Assembly (NCBI GenBank): GCA_049999805.1
Contig: JBNGIO010005956.1
Location: 76,614-129,265, forward strand
From: Folioceros fuciformis
Lineage: Eukaryota > Anthocerotophyta > Anthocerotopsida > Anthocerotales
Reading direction: 5' to 3'
DNA: 52,652 nt
A model generated the notes under the pieces. That model was not told the DNA's origin and did no database searches. It saw only the letters and a list, made by a program, of their open reading frames with translations. Numbering within the stretch: the stretch's first letter is position 1; each line of letters opens with the position of its first letter. The position numbers were made by a program, and so were the translations under genes. Shown in pieces: positions 11,185 to 22,480 of the stretch.

Positions 11185-14100
11185 CTATGCTAAAGCAACA
11201 ACAGCAATAGGACTGCTCACATGATGAGAACCATCAGTCCACGTGAGCCTTCCAAACACGTATCCTCCCAGAGAATCCTCCCTAACCGTAAAAGTTACCT
11301 CGTACTTGCGTTTCTCACCAATAGTGTTGAACTCGAGAACAGGAGGAACTACAGAAACCACGACACCTGGAGGTGCCTGCACAACCGAGTGATAGATGCT
11401 TTTCTGGACAGGTCCGACGTTTGTCACAGTCCTTGTAACTGTGAGACTCTTATTCACGGCGGATGCAGCTATGGAGGGATAGTTGAGGTCAGTTGCAGCC
11501 ACACTACTTCTCTCGCTTGAGCACGTGAAGTTGCCCCCGGAGATGGCTTGGACAGAGGTGCTATTGTAACCTGTGCTGCATAGGAAGGTGAGGTAGTCCT
11601 CACTGCAGAGATCGTACACCAGGCCAGGATTCATTACGTTCACGGCATTTACTTGACCAGCTCCATAGTGAAAGGGTGTGGCCGGAGAGAATGATGAATT
11701 CTTTATGATCTCGTTCATGTTGTCATAAGGAGAAGCTGATGTGGCAAAGAGGATGAGGTCAGCGAACGCGTCTTCTTGCACTTTACACACAATATAAACT
11801 GCAATTGCAATGCATAAAACACTTGCCTGAGGTCATGAGAGCAGATTTAATGGCAGCAGGGCTCCAATCTGGGTGGAGTGACTTCATGAGAGCTGCAAGC
11901 CCAGATATATGAGGGCAGGACATAGAAGTCCCTGAGACCATGTTGTACGTCACGGGCACGTTCAATGCTCCCGGCGACCACGAAGCCACGATATTCACCC
12001 CAGGAGCCATGATGTCCGGCTGAAACAGGAAAAAATACCATCAATTTGACATCCATGAGTGTAAGTCGAATGTGGAACGTGCACAACAAGCTAAGTATTG
12101 ATTCAATAAATGTTGGCCTTCAGCACCTGGAAGCACCTACTTCACATATAGCTCCCATCCTACCTTGAGAATGTCAGGAGTGATGGTGTTCGGGCCTTGT
12201 GAGGAAAAGCTGGCCACCACGGGAGCAGGTCTTGTCAATGATCCATTGACTTGGGTTCTCACCTTGGAAAAGAGAACCGAGGGGGATCTGCAACTCACAC
12301 AGAAACATGGATGAAGTACAAAGCAACTCGATTGTACACAATTCGAACGCATGGTGGTTGAAGCCGCAGCACACACACATTAATATTAGTTACCTGGTGG
12401 AGTTGATGTATTTCTTCAGCTCAGCGCCAACTTCTGGAGTCACTTGTGCCACTGGAATGCCGAAGAGCTCAATTTCTTCTGTGTTTACTGGTTCAGAAGA
12501 AATCACTATAAATCCTTTAGCTCCTAGCAACTCAGAAATATATGGGAAACCCAGCTTCGGATCCACTTCGCACACGAGAACTTGAGTCCCGTTCAACTTC
12601 GACAGATCCCAGAACGTCTCATCACAATACTTGCTGTGCACAAAACCACCAAGAATGCAGTCAGCTGGAAACTGCTGGCCTCGAGGGACAATTCGGAGAA
12701 ACATGGCAAAGACCTTCCCCATGTACAGACAAACAAACCTTTGCTCGGAGGTAGAAGTGTTCGAAGGAATGTCTCCAGCATAGACAAGGGGAGAAGGCCC
12801 TGTGATCGGCCATGGCTCCAAAAAATGCCTGTCCGTGAGGGAAACCCCCTGAGACACAAGAACGCATGCATATTAGGCCTTCCACAAGCACCGAAGGAAT
12901 GAAAAAACTGATGTCAAAAACTTTCAAGAGATGTGAACAATACAGTGGCAGAGATGTTCCCAGCAGTGATGGAGTTGACGAAGGTCCGATCAATCGTGCC
13001 CGCCGCGACAGTTGCAATCCAGGGAGCCAGATTGGTGGCCGTCCCTGGAGCCCCTGCATTACCAGCTGAGGCAGACACAAAAATCCCATGCTCCACGGCA
13101 TGGAAAAGCCCAATTGCTACAGGATCTTCGAAAAACTGAGGCTGAGGATTCTCCTGCATGTCAGAGGAGGGCAACCTTGCATGTTAACCACATCCACATA
13201 GGGTTTCCATGCCATACAGGAATCTCATCAGGCCCATCTGCTCCAAACGGCTAGCAGCTAGCAGTAAGCACTTACATTGCCAATAGAGACTGAGATGACA
13301 TCAACGCCGTCAGCAATGGCCTCATCGAGTGCTGCCAACATGTCAGCCTCCTCGCAATTGCCCCCATTCCAGCACACCTTGTACGCGGCAACGTGTGCCA
13401 AAGGTGCTCCACCCTTGGCCGTCCCTCTAGCCAGACCGTCAACATCAACTCCTGCCACAAAACGCCCTGCAGCTGTGGAGGAGGTGTGGGTGCCATGCCC
13501 CTCATCATCCCGTGCCGATCTGTAACCCTGGATCTCGTCGTGGGACTCCAATGCTGCCAGGAAGTACTTTGCTCCAATCACCTTGCTGTGCACGATGGCA
13601 ACACTTAGAACCAGACTAGCAGATGTTCGCACAGTGCACAATTGAGTGAACAGAATCCGTCTCTACAATCTCTGGACTAGCAATTCGTGTCGGGACATAC
13701 TTGTTACAAGTTGTAGCATTCCAACCATCTCCTGTCACGCATTTCCCCTTCCATTTCGAGGGGGGTGGCCGCATGCCGGTATCCGAAAAACTTGCAGATT
13801 CAGGCCAGATTCCTGTTGTAAAAAAACCAGCGTTATTAACCCAGTCAAAACAAAAAAAACCTCACAATCTATTATACTGTTAAATAAACTACTTACCTGT
13901 GTCCAACAGACCGATCGTCAGACCGCTACCATATTCTGTTTTTGACCATAGACCTTCAGAATCAAATTCTGTTAACCCTATGAACTCCAATGAATGAGTT
14001 GTAGCTACTTTTCGTATTTTGCTAGGAAAAACGGATATTATTCCTGGTAAATCTGATAATAAAAATATATATTAATAAATAAAAAAAATTGAATACTCAA

Positions 14101-14605
14101 TCAACTTGATTTTTCTTTATTACCTCTTAAGGCATTTGCACTTTCAGGACGTAATAAGGCCGAGAATCCATTGAATCCATTTACATAACTATGTAGATGA
14201 GCAGATTTTGCTGCCTCCTTGCTGTTGCACCCAACACAGAAACCATAAGTATATGTAAATACCATCACTTGTTAAAACACTTTCCACAGCCGCTCAAACA
14301 AAAGATGTTATGTTTACCTCCCTAGAACATTAGCAAGATGTCCTAAATGTGTGTCTTTGAGTTCATGAGCAAACATGTTGTTTGACTTGCCTCCCATGTA
14401 AATAATATGAGGCTGCAAGTTTATGCATAAGCATTAGTTAATTCAATGTGTAATTAATTCGTGGACAAGCATTAAGCTCTTGCAAGATCAGCTAACACTT
14501 TTGCAATAGAAAGCTCACTTGTTTGGTCGAAGTATCCTTTGCCAAAACTGAAGGTGTCATTACAAGAAATAGCAATGTCAAGGATAGTAGGTAATGGAGA
14601 GCCAT
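11185..14605 (-). CDS. Subtilisin-like serine protease (plant SBT family), 12 exons, 761 residues
   Basis: Exons (minus): 14605-14519, 14412-14318, 14221-14124, 14052-13897, 13812-13701, 13585-13276, 13153-12944, 12848-12739, 12633-12394, 12287-12164, 12019-11827, 11735-11185. The sum is 762 codons with all phases matching. The protein starts with a signal peptide ([22 protein letters not shown]), then an I9 propeptide ([24 protein letters not shown]). The catalytic residues are all present: Asp144 (LLDTG), His216 (GHGTHTSS), oxyanion Asn318 (SAGNAG) and Ser546 (GTSMSCPH). A PA-like insert sits between His and Ser, and a fibronectin-III-like C-terminal domain ends in VVALA. The expected product is a secreted endopeptidase of the apoplast. 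The last intron (11826-11736) begins with GC. The exon 7/8 junction (donor GTATTG) is the least certain. Confidence 0.92.
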
Positions 14606-16255
14606 ATCTTCCTTCTTCCCTTATGAATCTGAAAGTGTCTTCCTTCTTCCCTTACAAATCTGAAAATGAAGCAAGTTGGTACCACTTGTTTAGACCACAT
14701 CATGCTTGACAGATGACGCCATGGTTGTTCGCAACAACATTTCTAAAAACGTTTCTATCGAAAGGGAAGAAGGATAGAGATGTACCACATTTATGAAAAC
14801 CAAAATAGCACTAAAAGAATCATGGGTGCGTGATAGGAGGCTGCAAGTTTGTGTACGTAGATATCTGATACCTTTAGATGAAGGTCAAACCTAGAGATCT
14901 GGATCATGAACATATAGCTTGATCACAATAAGTTTGAGCACACAAGTACTGTCTACTTTGTCTTATAATATAAATCAGCAGGTAGTCATGCATATATAGT
15001 CTAATCACAAGTTTTATCTCGATAACATTGATAGGTTTCATACGTATATCCACGTTGATGATACTCATATGTGTAAAATATGTTGATTAATCAAGAGTAT
15101 TTCTTGACAATGAGTAATAATTTAATCATTAATGTTCTGATTTATGGGTGTCAACACAATTCACTTGACTATCCACAAACAATGCATGTTAATGCAAATA
15201 CTAATGTTAGGTTGTATCCCAAGACATCAATGTTTCGAAGACTGCAGTAGTCTTGGGAGCATAACCAGTAGCTGGTGATGCCCAAATTTGCCATGTCCCA
15301 ATGTTATGAGAAACTTCCTATGATACCCTATAAATCTACAGCCATAGATGCTAGGTTAATCCGCCTTTTGAATGCTATAGTGTTGCTAAGATGTAACTTT
15401 GTTGTAGCATGAAATGTGTACACAATCTAAATTCTCCATGCCTTGAGCTTTAAAGTTCTTGTTGTTTTTAAGATAGAATAGACTGGAATCTCTCAATTCT
15501 AATGTTGATAGTTATTATTCACTCTATCACGATCCAAGGACAAGGTATGTGCAAACTTTGTCATGCTCATCATGTTTTGTCTATGGTACATTTGATTTTG
15601 TATGTATGGGTTGTCCATGATACTACATGTAGTAGAGACAAAAGTGCAACTTGCAGTGTTTGTGGGCATGGAGCATGGACCGTGGAAGTTGGTGAAGTAA
15701 ATGATTCCTAACAATGTGTTAGGTGAAAGTGTTCCAAACATTATATGCCAATGCCAATGGTGCATAGAGAATGACAAATATTAACATTTCTATGACTATG
15801 CTGCAAGGACATAGTATCTATCATTATCATACATTGTACCATGATCCAAGGACAAGTTGTGTGCAAACTTTAATATCATCATTGAGCTATGGCATATTGG
15901 ATTTTGTATGTAAGGGAGGTTTAAATGCCATATGCAAGCAACCATTGACGTTTGTGCGATCATGGTCCAAGGACATGGTAGTAGCTACAATGCTAATGTA
16001 TCACCAACAACGTTTTTAAGAACACAAGATTCAACAGTAGAATGAGACCTACGTGGGTGGGTCATGGAGGGAGTGTTGCTCATGTTAATAAGGTTTACTG
16101 CAACATTCTATGGTGCTAATTCAAAGGAATAGGTGGGTGGTTTTAGGGTTTAGAGTCAAATAGTCGGTGTAAAGGTTATATAAAAAATGCCTTATCTTTC
16201 AAACTTTATGTCTATTCTTACTTCCACTATTCACTTTGTGAGAGTGCTTTATGCA
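14606..16255. other. Upstream region of the subtilase gene and spacer
   Basis: The first few hundred bases hold a short duplicated phrase (CTTCCTTCTTCCCTTA near 14610 and 14640) in what is probably the 5' UTR. The rest is A/T-rich with no recognisable gene. Imperfect repeats of GATCCAAGGACAAG occur near 15532 and 15843, with a related GTCCAAGGACATGG near 15965. Confidence 0.4.
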
Positions 16256-16525
16256 TGATGTAACAAGTTGCAATAATGGCTGTGAGGTGGTTAGGGTGGG
16301 TGGTAGATGATGTGTTGCAGCAATAGCTGTAATGTGATTAGGGCGGGTGGTAGATGTGTTGCAGCAATGGTTGCAATGTGATTAGGGTGGTCATGGATGT
16401 GTTGCAGAAATGGCTGCAATATAATTAGGGTGGGTCATAGATGTGTTGCATTAGTGGTTGCAATGTGATTAGGGTGCGTCATAGATGTGTTGCAGCAGTA
16501 GTTGCAATGTGATTAAGGTGGATTG
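16256..16525. repeat. Minisatellite, unit about 44 bases, five to six copies
   Basis: The units read GATGTGTTGCAGCAATGG, then TTGCAATGTGATTAGGGTGG, with small changes from copy to copy. No coding potential is evident. Confidence 0.85.
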
Positions 16526-17154
16526 CTAATGTCCTCTATAGATAATTGCCAAATTTTGTTGACCTCCAAGTAATCTACTTGAATGTTGTCAATGGCTATT
16601 GATTGTTTCATTAGCATATTGAAACAATGATACTTGATGCCCCTTAATCTACAACATTCAATCCTCACCGCCAATAGTATTATATGCTTCGTATTAAAGT
16701 ATTTAAAGTACCATATGACTTTACTAGCCTGTGCTTGCATATACACTGAGGCATCTAGAGTATAAGTTGTTGTTTGAAATGTGAGTGTAACCTAAATTTC
16801 ATTTGCACGGTGTGAATATATGTGGAAGTACCTAAATACTTGTTAATTCTATGTATTAGATTGTACATTATGTATGTATTCTTATCTCAAAACTTGTTGA
16901 TTGTGTGCCCATTGGATTTCATGCTATCCTCTGCATCTCAAAACAAGCAAAGTGTAAATATTGGACTTTTAGACTAACTTTGCATATTCCAAAAGTACAT
17001 AAGCAATTGCTTATATAAACATATCATACTATGCATATCTTAAAACTTGCATGTTGTGTTCATTGGACTTAAGACTATCCCATTTTATCTCAAAACATGT
17101 GAGGTGTGAATCCTAGACTTTATAATCCCATAAGTATTCTTCCTCCCAAGATGC
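16526..17154. other. Spacer, no gene recognised
   Basis: A/T-rich sequence with loosely repeated phrases (for example ATCTCAAAAC near 16890, 16935 and 17090). Nothing else is seen. Confidence 0.35.
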
Positions 17155-17248
17155 ATATGTTTTTATCCCTTTTGCCCTCGAGGTCTATGGCCAACGACTT
17201 TTCAAGGCTCATTAACGAGTCTGTCATGCTGTTGTTGTATGAAGAACA
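17155..17248 (+). mobile_element. Short fragment of the dispersed retroelement family, copy B
   Basis: The plus strand encodes a decayed version of the FIPFALE - DFSRLINE block seen in copies A and E. The fragment stops where the 26-base minisatellite begins. Confidence 0.5.
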
Positions 17249-17426
17249 GAGCACCTGCGACTCTATGACTAACAGAGCACCTGAGACTCTATGACTAACA
17301 GAGCACCTGAGACTCTATGACTAATAGAGCACATGAGAGTCTATGACTAACAAAGCACCTGAGACTCTATGACTAACAAAGCACCTGGGACTCTATGACT
17401 AACAAAGCACCTGAGACTCTATGACT
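17249..17426. repeat. Minisatellite, 26-base unit, about seven copies
   Basis: The unit is AGCACCTGAGACTCTATGAC plus TAACAG, with single-base variants. It directly follows retroelement copy B. Confidence 0.93.
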
Positions 17427-17799
17427 GGATACTGACTAGAGCATCCTGGGCATAAGCCCTTATGCTGAAGTGCTTGACGATGTCATGTACATGGCCCATG
17501 GTTGGCTTGCACATGACATGTATGCCTGGGTGTGTGCCATGTATGCATGTGTGCATGTGAAGATGAAGGATAACATGTGGATGCATGTGACATATCTAGA
17601 GAGAGGATGTATGTATCATGGTGGATGTGAACCATGTGTGTTGGATGCATGTGAGGAGTAGCGCCATGGCACATATGAACCATTGCGGAGATATTCCAAA
17701 ACAAATATAAAAATGATAAAATAAGAAAAGAATGAAGTAGGCTGCTTAATTGGTCATTATTTGGTAATAGACCAAAGGCCAAGGAGAAGTAAGATTATA
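17427..17799. other. Low-complexity stretch rich in CATG words
   Basis: Between 17480 and 17660 the words CATGT, GCATGTG and GGATGCATG recur many times. A 63-codon ORF (17470-17661) simply reflects this. No gene is called. Confidence 0.4.
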
Positions 17800-18470
17800 A
17801 AGTGCCTACCATCTGTGGGGGAGGCACTTCATTGAGAGTTCTTGGGGATTTTGCCTATATATGTGAGCTACCGTTCTTGGGGATTTTGCTTATATACGTT
17901 AGCTACCCAGCGATGGATTCTCAGATTGTTGATGTTTGTCTTATTCTAATAGACAACCATACTTCGTCCCTGCTGTGTCTTTGTCTCCCGGAGGTTCTTG
18001 TGGTCTGTTGCATTGTCAGGTTGGGAGAACTTTTCATCTTGATTTTACCACATCAACAATTTTCCATCTTGACTTTAGCTCTTGGGACTTTCAATCCATA
18101 TTTCTTGTTATTTGGACACAATGCAGTGTTTCCGAATGTGGTGAAGGATACTAACTCCAACCCTATTGACTAGAGCAAAAATGCAAATATGTGCTTGGCA
18201 AAGGTTCAAGCCAGAGCAAAGGTGTTTTAAAGGATTCTTCCTATGGCTATGGACAATTTGGCTGTGGCCCAGCATCGGGACCAACTGAGGTATGCTTACA
18301 TGCGGGGGGGCTCATGGAAGCCCAAAGCTCGCAAGTTTGCACTTGGAGATTATGTGTATTTGCAGCACAGGCCTGCAAGCATGTTGGATGTCAGCATAGG
18401 GAGGCTTATCTTGAGAGTTGTGCAAGTTGGTAAGCAGCTGTTGTGTTTTCTAGGCAAAGTGATCTAGACA
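17800..18470 (+). mobile_element. Ty3/gypsy-type integrase C-terminal fragment
   Basis: The end of the first open frame (18100-18173) reads NPYFLLFGHNAVFP, the integrase signature usually seen as TPF-LVYG-EAVLP. After stops and a frame change, 18243-18420 gives QHRDQLRYAYMRGG and ALGDYVYLQHRP, typical of the segment after the integrase core. No LTR, RT or protease is seen near it, so this is a broken fragment. Near 17840-17910 a 40-base phrase (TTCTTGGGGATTTTGC) is repeated. Confidence 0.7.
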
Positions 18471-18719
18471 ATTTTGTGGGAAACCTGGTGGCTAAGCCCC
18501 CAAGTTTCCCAAGAGGGCTGTTCGCGGCCTTGGGCCTGCCTCTTTTAGGCAGACCTAGCCCCTTCTTGTAGCCTTACTCTTGGTCATAGGCCAAGAACAA
18601 TTTGTGGCTAGGTTGTTGATCTTGGGCCATAGGCCAAGGATATCGCAGGTGGGCTAGTGCTTAGATACTTAGCATTGTGGATAAGCTGGGTAGGCTTGCA
18701 GCTATGCAGCTGCTGCGCG

Positions 18720-19030
18720 ACAAGTGCGCAAAAAGACTTTTCAAGGTTCATCGAGGAAGGCTTAAAAAGGATTTTTCAAGGCTAATGAAGGAGTGCGTAA
18801 AGGTACATCACAGTTATAGGAATGGGTTCTTCCTCTTTCCTTAGTGGTGGCCTTCTTTCGACAATGCGTATTCATTACTCTACAAAGGGCATTGGCCAAT
18901 GCAATCGTTAACTTAGTGACAAGTGTGAGTCAAGTGGCTTCTTTTGTCAGCTGTTGTAAATAGGTCTTTTGTTATTTCACATCCCGACATTTCGAGAGCA
19001 ATAGATAATTTTGGGAGATAGCTAGGTCGT
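18720..19030 (+). mobile_element. Fragment of the dispersed retroelement family, copy C
   Basis: The plus-strand frames give DFSRLMKECVKVHHS, VVAFFRQCVFITLQRALANA and TSVSQVASF, matching copies A and E. The DFSR-coding phrase ACTTTTCAAGG/TTTTTCAAGG occurs twice about 40 bases apart, a small internal duplication. The frame is broken. Confidence 0.6.
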
Positions 19031-19498
19031 GGTTCGCATGTGATGGTGGTGAAGGCGCTAATATAAGGTTGCAAGCAGTTGTGGTGGCATCTTAACCTCC
19101 AAAGGGGGGCTCGGCTGCTAACACATGGGCGGAGGTGGTCAATGAGGGTAAATACAGTAATGCTTCTGACAATATCATGATGGACAGAGTTAATAGGGTG
19201 ATTCAGTTGAACAAATAATTTTGGAAATGATATTCAAGGGGCCTAGTTCTCCTTTTCCAAACTAACTTCAATTGCACTTCGACATTCTTTTCTAGAGATG
19301 TTAGTGGAAGTGTGACAATATTGGTTGGGTGTCAACAAAAAGAGCCAAATGGTTCTAACACCTAGTCAAATGGTTCTCTTAGTTCATTGAGACGCAACAC
19401 ATGTCATCGGTATGTTACCATGTTACAACCTTCCCACCGCCAACCACCAGCAAGCTGTACGTGTCACAAGATGGCAACTGTGCTGGGTCTTTCTATTT
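19031..19498. other. Spacer and probable 3' UTR of the PPR-DYW gene
   Basis: No gene is recognised. The part nearest 19498 should hold the 3' UTR of the minus-strand PPR gene. Confidence 0.35.
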
Positions 19499-22480
19499 TC
19501 AAGGTCGACCCTTACAAGTGCAACAACCATCTGCAAAACGATGCACACGGTACGCATCCCTGACAACAATGTCTCTCCTTTCAACCCTTGACATGATCTC
19601 GGTAGAACTGTGGCAGTCACTGCACATGCGTAGATTCTTGGTTACCAGCAAAGGTGTGCCACTGGGAGTGTTCAAGAGACCGTACGCAAGAGCTAGCTTT
19701 TCAGCATGCCCACAAAGCAATTCCTCTTTATCCTTCTCAGACAGGGGCTTCAGTACCAAGTTGGTGTGTGGTACATGACCCCCTTCCTCCTTCAGACGCA
19801 CATTTACACTCTCTACCTTAAGCGAAATATCCTCTCTCCGATCTCCCACCACGAATGTATGTACCTGCTTCCCCACCTCAATGCCTGCCACTGCAGGTTT
19901 CTTGTTAGCTCCTGCTCCCACTCTCTGCTTTTCGATCCTGTCTACATCTGCCCACCTACCTGCATCTGCATATACATTGGCCATGAGCACATATGTGGAA
20001 GCCCGCTGAGGATCAAGTCGAACCAGACTTTCGAAACACCGAATGCCCCTCTCTACATCTCCGTGCCTTTTGCAAGCATTCAGCAAAGACGTCAGACCCA
20101 CCACGTCATTTTGACTCTCATACGATGAGAGCACCTTCTCTGCCTCGTCTAAATGGCCTGCACGCCCAAGAAGATCAACCATGCAGGTGTAATGCCCTGT
20201 GGCAGGTTTGATGCCATGCTGTCCAAACATGGCATCAAAGTGCTTGCGACCCTCATTCACCAGTCCCGCATGACTGCATGCTACTAAAAGGCAAGTGAAG
20301 GTGACATCGTTAGGATGAACGCCAGCTCCTTGCATCTCCTCAAAACACGCTAGTGCCTTTTGACCTTCATCACAAGCACCGTAGCCCGCTATCAGGGCAT
20401 TCCATGTCACCGCATCCTTTGTGGCCAAACTGTCAAAAACTCTCCGTGCCTCTTCCGGTTCCCCGCATTTTGCGTACATGTCCACCAGGCAGGTGCCAAC
20501 CATCATGTCAATCTCCAGCTGTCCTCTTCCTCCAATTTGGGAGTGCAGCCGCCTCCCCAACTGCAAGGCACCAGTGCTTGCACATGCCTTCAAAAGGCAA
20601 GAGAAAGTCACACTGTCAGCAACAATCAGGCCCTCCACCTCCATTTGTTCATGAAGAAGGAGGGCCTCTCGCGCGAGGCCGTTATTTGCATACCCAGCAA
20701 TCAGAGCGTTCCATGTCACCACATTTTTTGAGGACAGGCCATTAAAAACACGGCGTGCATTCTCCAGATCACCACATTTTGCGTACATGTCCACCAGAGA
20801 GTTGCCAACAAACAAGTTGAGAGGGACGCCGCTGTGCAACAAATCAAAGTGCACTTGTCTGCCTGATTCCAAGTCGGCTGCGACTGCACAGGCTTGAAGA
20901 GCAGCTACGAAGACGTGAGCATCCGCCTTCAGACCTGAGCTCCGCATCTCGTGGTACAACTGTATGCCCTTCTGTGCCGCACCAGCGTTTGCGCAGGCCT
21001 TTAGAAGGGAAGCAAAGGTAACATGGTCAGCCAAAATCAGGCCCTCTTGCTTCATTCGTCCATACAGGAGAAGAGCCTCTTGACCCAGCCCATGATTTGC
21101 ATAACCAGCTATAAGGGCGGTCCATGTCACCACATCCTTCGAGGACAAGCCGTCGAAAACCTGGCGTGCATCTTCCATTTCGCCACATTTTGCATACATA
21201 TCCACCAAGCAGTTGCTAACAATCAAGTTGCCTAGCTGACCTCTTCCCACAATCTGCAAGTGCAGCTGCCTGCCCTTTTGTAAGGCACCTGTGCTTGCAC
21301 ACGCCTTGAGAAGGGAGGCAAACGTGACTTGGTTGGCCGCAATCAACCCCTCTTGCTCCATCTGTTCATGGAGAAGGAGGGCCTGTTGACCGTGCCCGTG
21401 ATTTGCATACCCCGCTATGAGGGAATTCCATGTCACAACATCCTTTACGCCCATGCCCTCAAAAGCCTGGCGTGCATCATCCAGTTTTCCACATTTTGCA
21501 TACATGTCGACCAGGGAGTTGCCAACAAACAAGTTAGAAGCAATACTGCTGTGCAACACATCAGAGTGCACTTTTCTACCAGATTCCAGGTCGCTGGCAA
21601 GTGCGCAAGCTTGAAGGGCAGCTACAAAGACATGGGCATCCGCCGTCACACCTGACCTACACATTTCATGATACAGCAGTATGGCCTCCTTAGGCTTCCG
21701 ATGTTGAGCGTGTGCGGAGATGATGGAAGACCAGATGAAGGCATCTGGTTGGCCAACCCTGGTGAACACGTCCATGGCCTCTTGCAACCTTCCCGCAGAT
21801 GCATACATGCGCAAGATGTGGTTCCCCAAGAAAGCATCCGACTCGTACCCGAGTTTGACAGAGAGATAATGAACTCGTCGCCCCAGAACCAGATCCTTCT
21901 TGGCTGCACAAAGTTTTAGCACGGCATAAACAAGAGACTCAGAAACACGACAGTCCGTCTGCGCCAAAAATTCCAGGGCCTCAACGGCCTCCGTGGGCTT
22001 CCCCTGCTGACACAACGAGCTTACGGTCACAGGAGTCACACCCACGTCCGACCCTGAAGGAGAAGCCCCATGACTCATCTGCATATCCAAAGCAACCAGC
22101 TGCTCATCTACCCAGGCAGGCTTGAGAAAGTTGTCAAGCCAGAGGACCTCGCCGGACCCCTTGCGTCGGAAGTCAGGCGAACGGGAGCTCTTCTTATCTC
22201 GCCTGTTATCCCACCACACCGTAGGATCCAGAAAAAACTGCCGCCACAGGAGCTCCTGCTCCTCCCCCTGGCGACGACCATCCCGGGAACGGGGAAGTCC
22301 TTCTCCAACCACACCTTTTCTCAGAACTGCAGGGTTCCTCCCACTGCTGCACCTGCAAGCGTGCTTGTCTGCCATTGCGTGACTGCCTAGAGAGAGCTGA
22401 GCGGGAGCTCCTGGAACAACCCCTGTCCTCCCACCAATTTGCTGAGTCCACAAGGCATCCGGTTGCCACACGGTGGCCAT
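19499..22480 (-). CDS. PLS-class PPR protein with variant DYW domain ending in KGRP (candidate organelle RNA-editing factor)
   Basis: This is an intact intronless ORF of 993 residues. About residues 150-795 are PLS-type pentatricopeptide repeats; repeated signatures are LVDMYAKCG (S), VVTWNALIAGY (P) and VTFASLLKACAS (L). E1 and E2 motifs follow (about 792-858), then a DYW deaminase domain (about 860-993). The zinc-binding and catalytic set is present: His925-Ala-Glu927, Cys953-Ser-Asp-Cys956 and HRFADGCCTC at 980-989. The protein then ends KGRP instead of GDYW. Such DYW variants (called DYW:KP, also described by GRP endings) are known from lineages with U-to-C editing. The first 145 residues have no repeats and may include an organelle targeting peptide, not obvious by eye. 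An internal 239-residue-offset duplication is described under findings. Plastid or mitochondrial location is inferred from the family. Confidence 0.93.
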   Translation of the reverse strand: MATVWQPDALWTQQIGGRTGVVPGAPAQLSLGSHAMADKHACRCSSGRNPAVLRKGVVGEGLPRSRDGRRQGEEQELLWRQFFLDPTVWWDNRRDKKSSRSPDFRRKGSGEVLWLDNFLKPAWVDEQLVALDMQMSHGASPSGSDVGVTPVTVSSLCQQGKPTEAVEALEFLAQTDCRVSESLVYAVLKLCAAKKDLVLGRRVHYLSVKLGYESDAFLGNHILRMYASAGRLQEAMDVFTRVGQPDAFIWSSIISAHAQHRKPKEAILLYHEMCRSGVTADAHVFVAALQACALASDLESGRKVHSDVLHSSIASNLFVGNSLVDMYAKCGKLDDARQAFEGMGVKDVVTWNSLIAGYANHGHGQQALLLHEQMEQEGLIAANQVTFASLLKACASTGALQKGRQLHLQIVGRGQLGNLIVSNCLVDMYAKCGEMEDARQVFDGLSSKDVVTWTALIAGYANHGLGQEALLLYGRMKQEGLILADHVTFASLLKACANAGAAQKGIQLYHEMRSSGLKADAHVFVAALQACAVAADLESGRQVHFDLLHSGVPLNLFVGNSLVDMYAKCGDLENARRVFNGLSSKNVVTWNALIAGYANNGLAREALLLHEQMEVEGLIVADSVTFSCLLKACASTGALQLGRRLHSQIGGRGQLEIDMMVGTCLVDMYAKCGEPEEARRVFDSLATKDAVTWNALIAGYGACDEGQKALACFEEMQGAGVHPNDVTFTCLLVACSHAGLVNEGRKHFDAMFGQHGIKPATGHYTCMVDLLGRAGHLDEAEKVLSSYESQNDVVGLTSLLNACKRHGDVERGIRCFESLVRLDPQRASTYVLMANVYADAGRWADVDRIEKQRVGAGANKKPAVAGIEVGKQVHTFVVGDRREDISLKVESVNVRLKEEGGHVPHTNLVLKPLSEKDKEELLCGHAEKLALAYGLLNTPSGTPLLVTKNLRMCSDCHSSTEIMSRVERRDIVVRDAYRVHRFADGCCTCKGRP

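Noticed and set aside
17249-17426. CRISPR-like array
   Set aside because: The 26-base units follow one another without spacers, so this is a minisatellite. The same holds for the other tandem arrays, and the genome is that of a plant.
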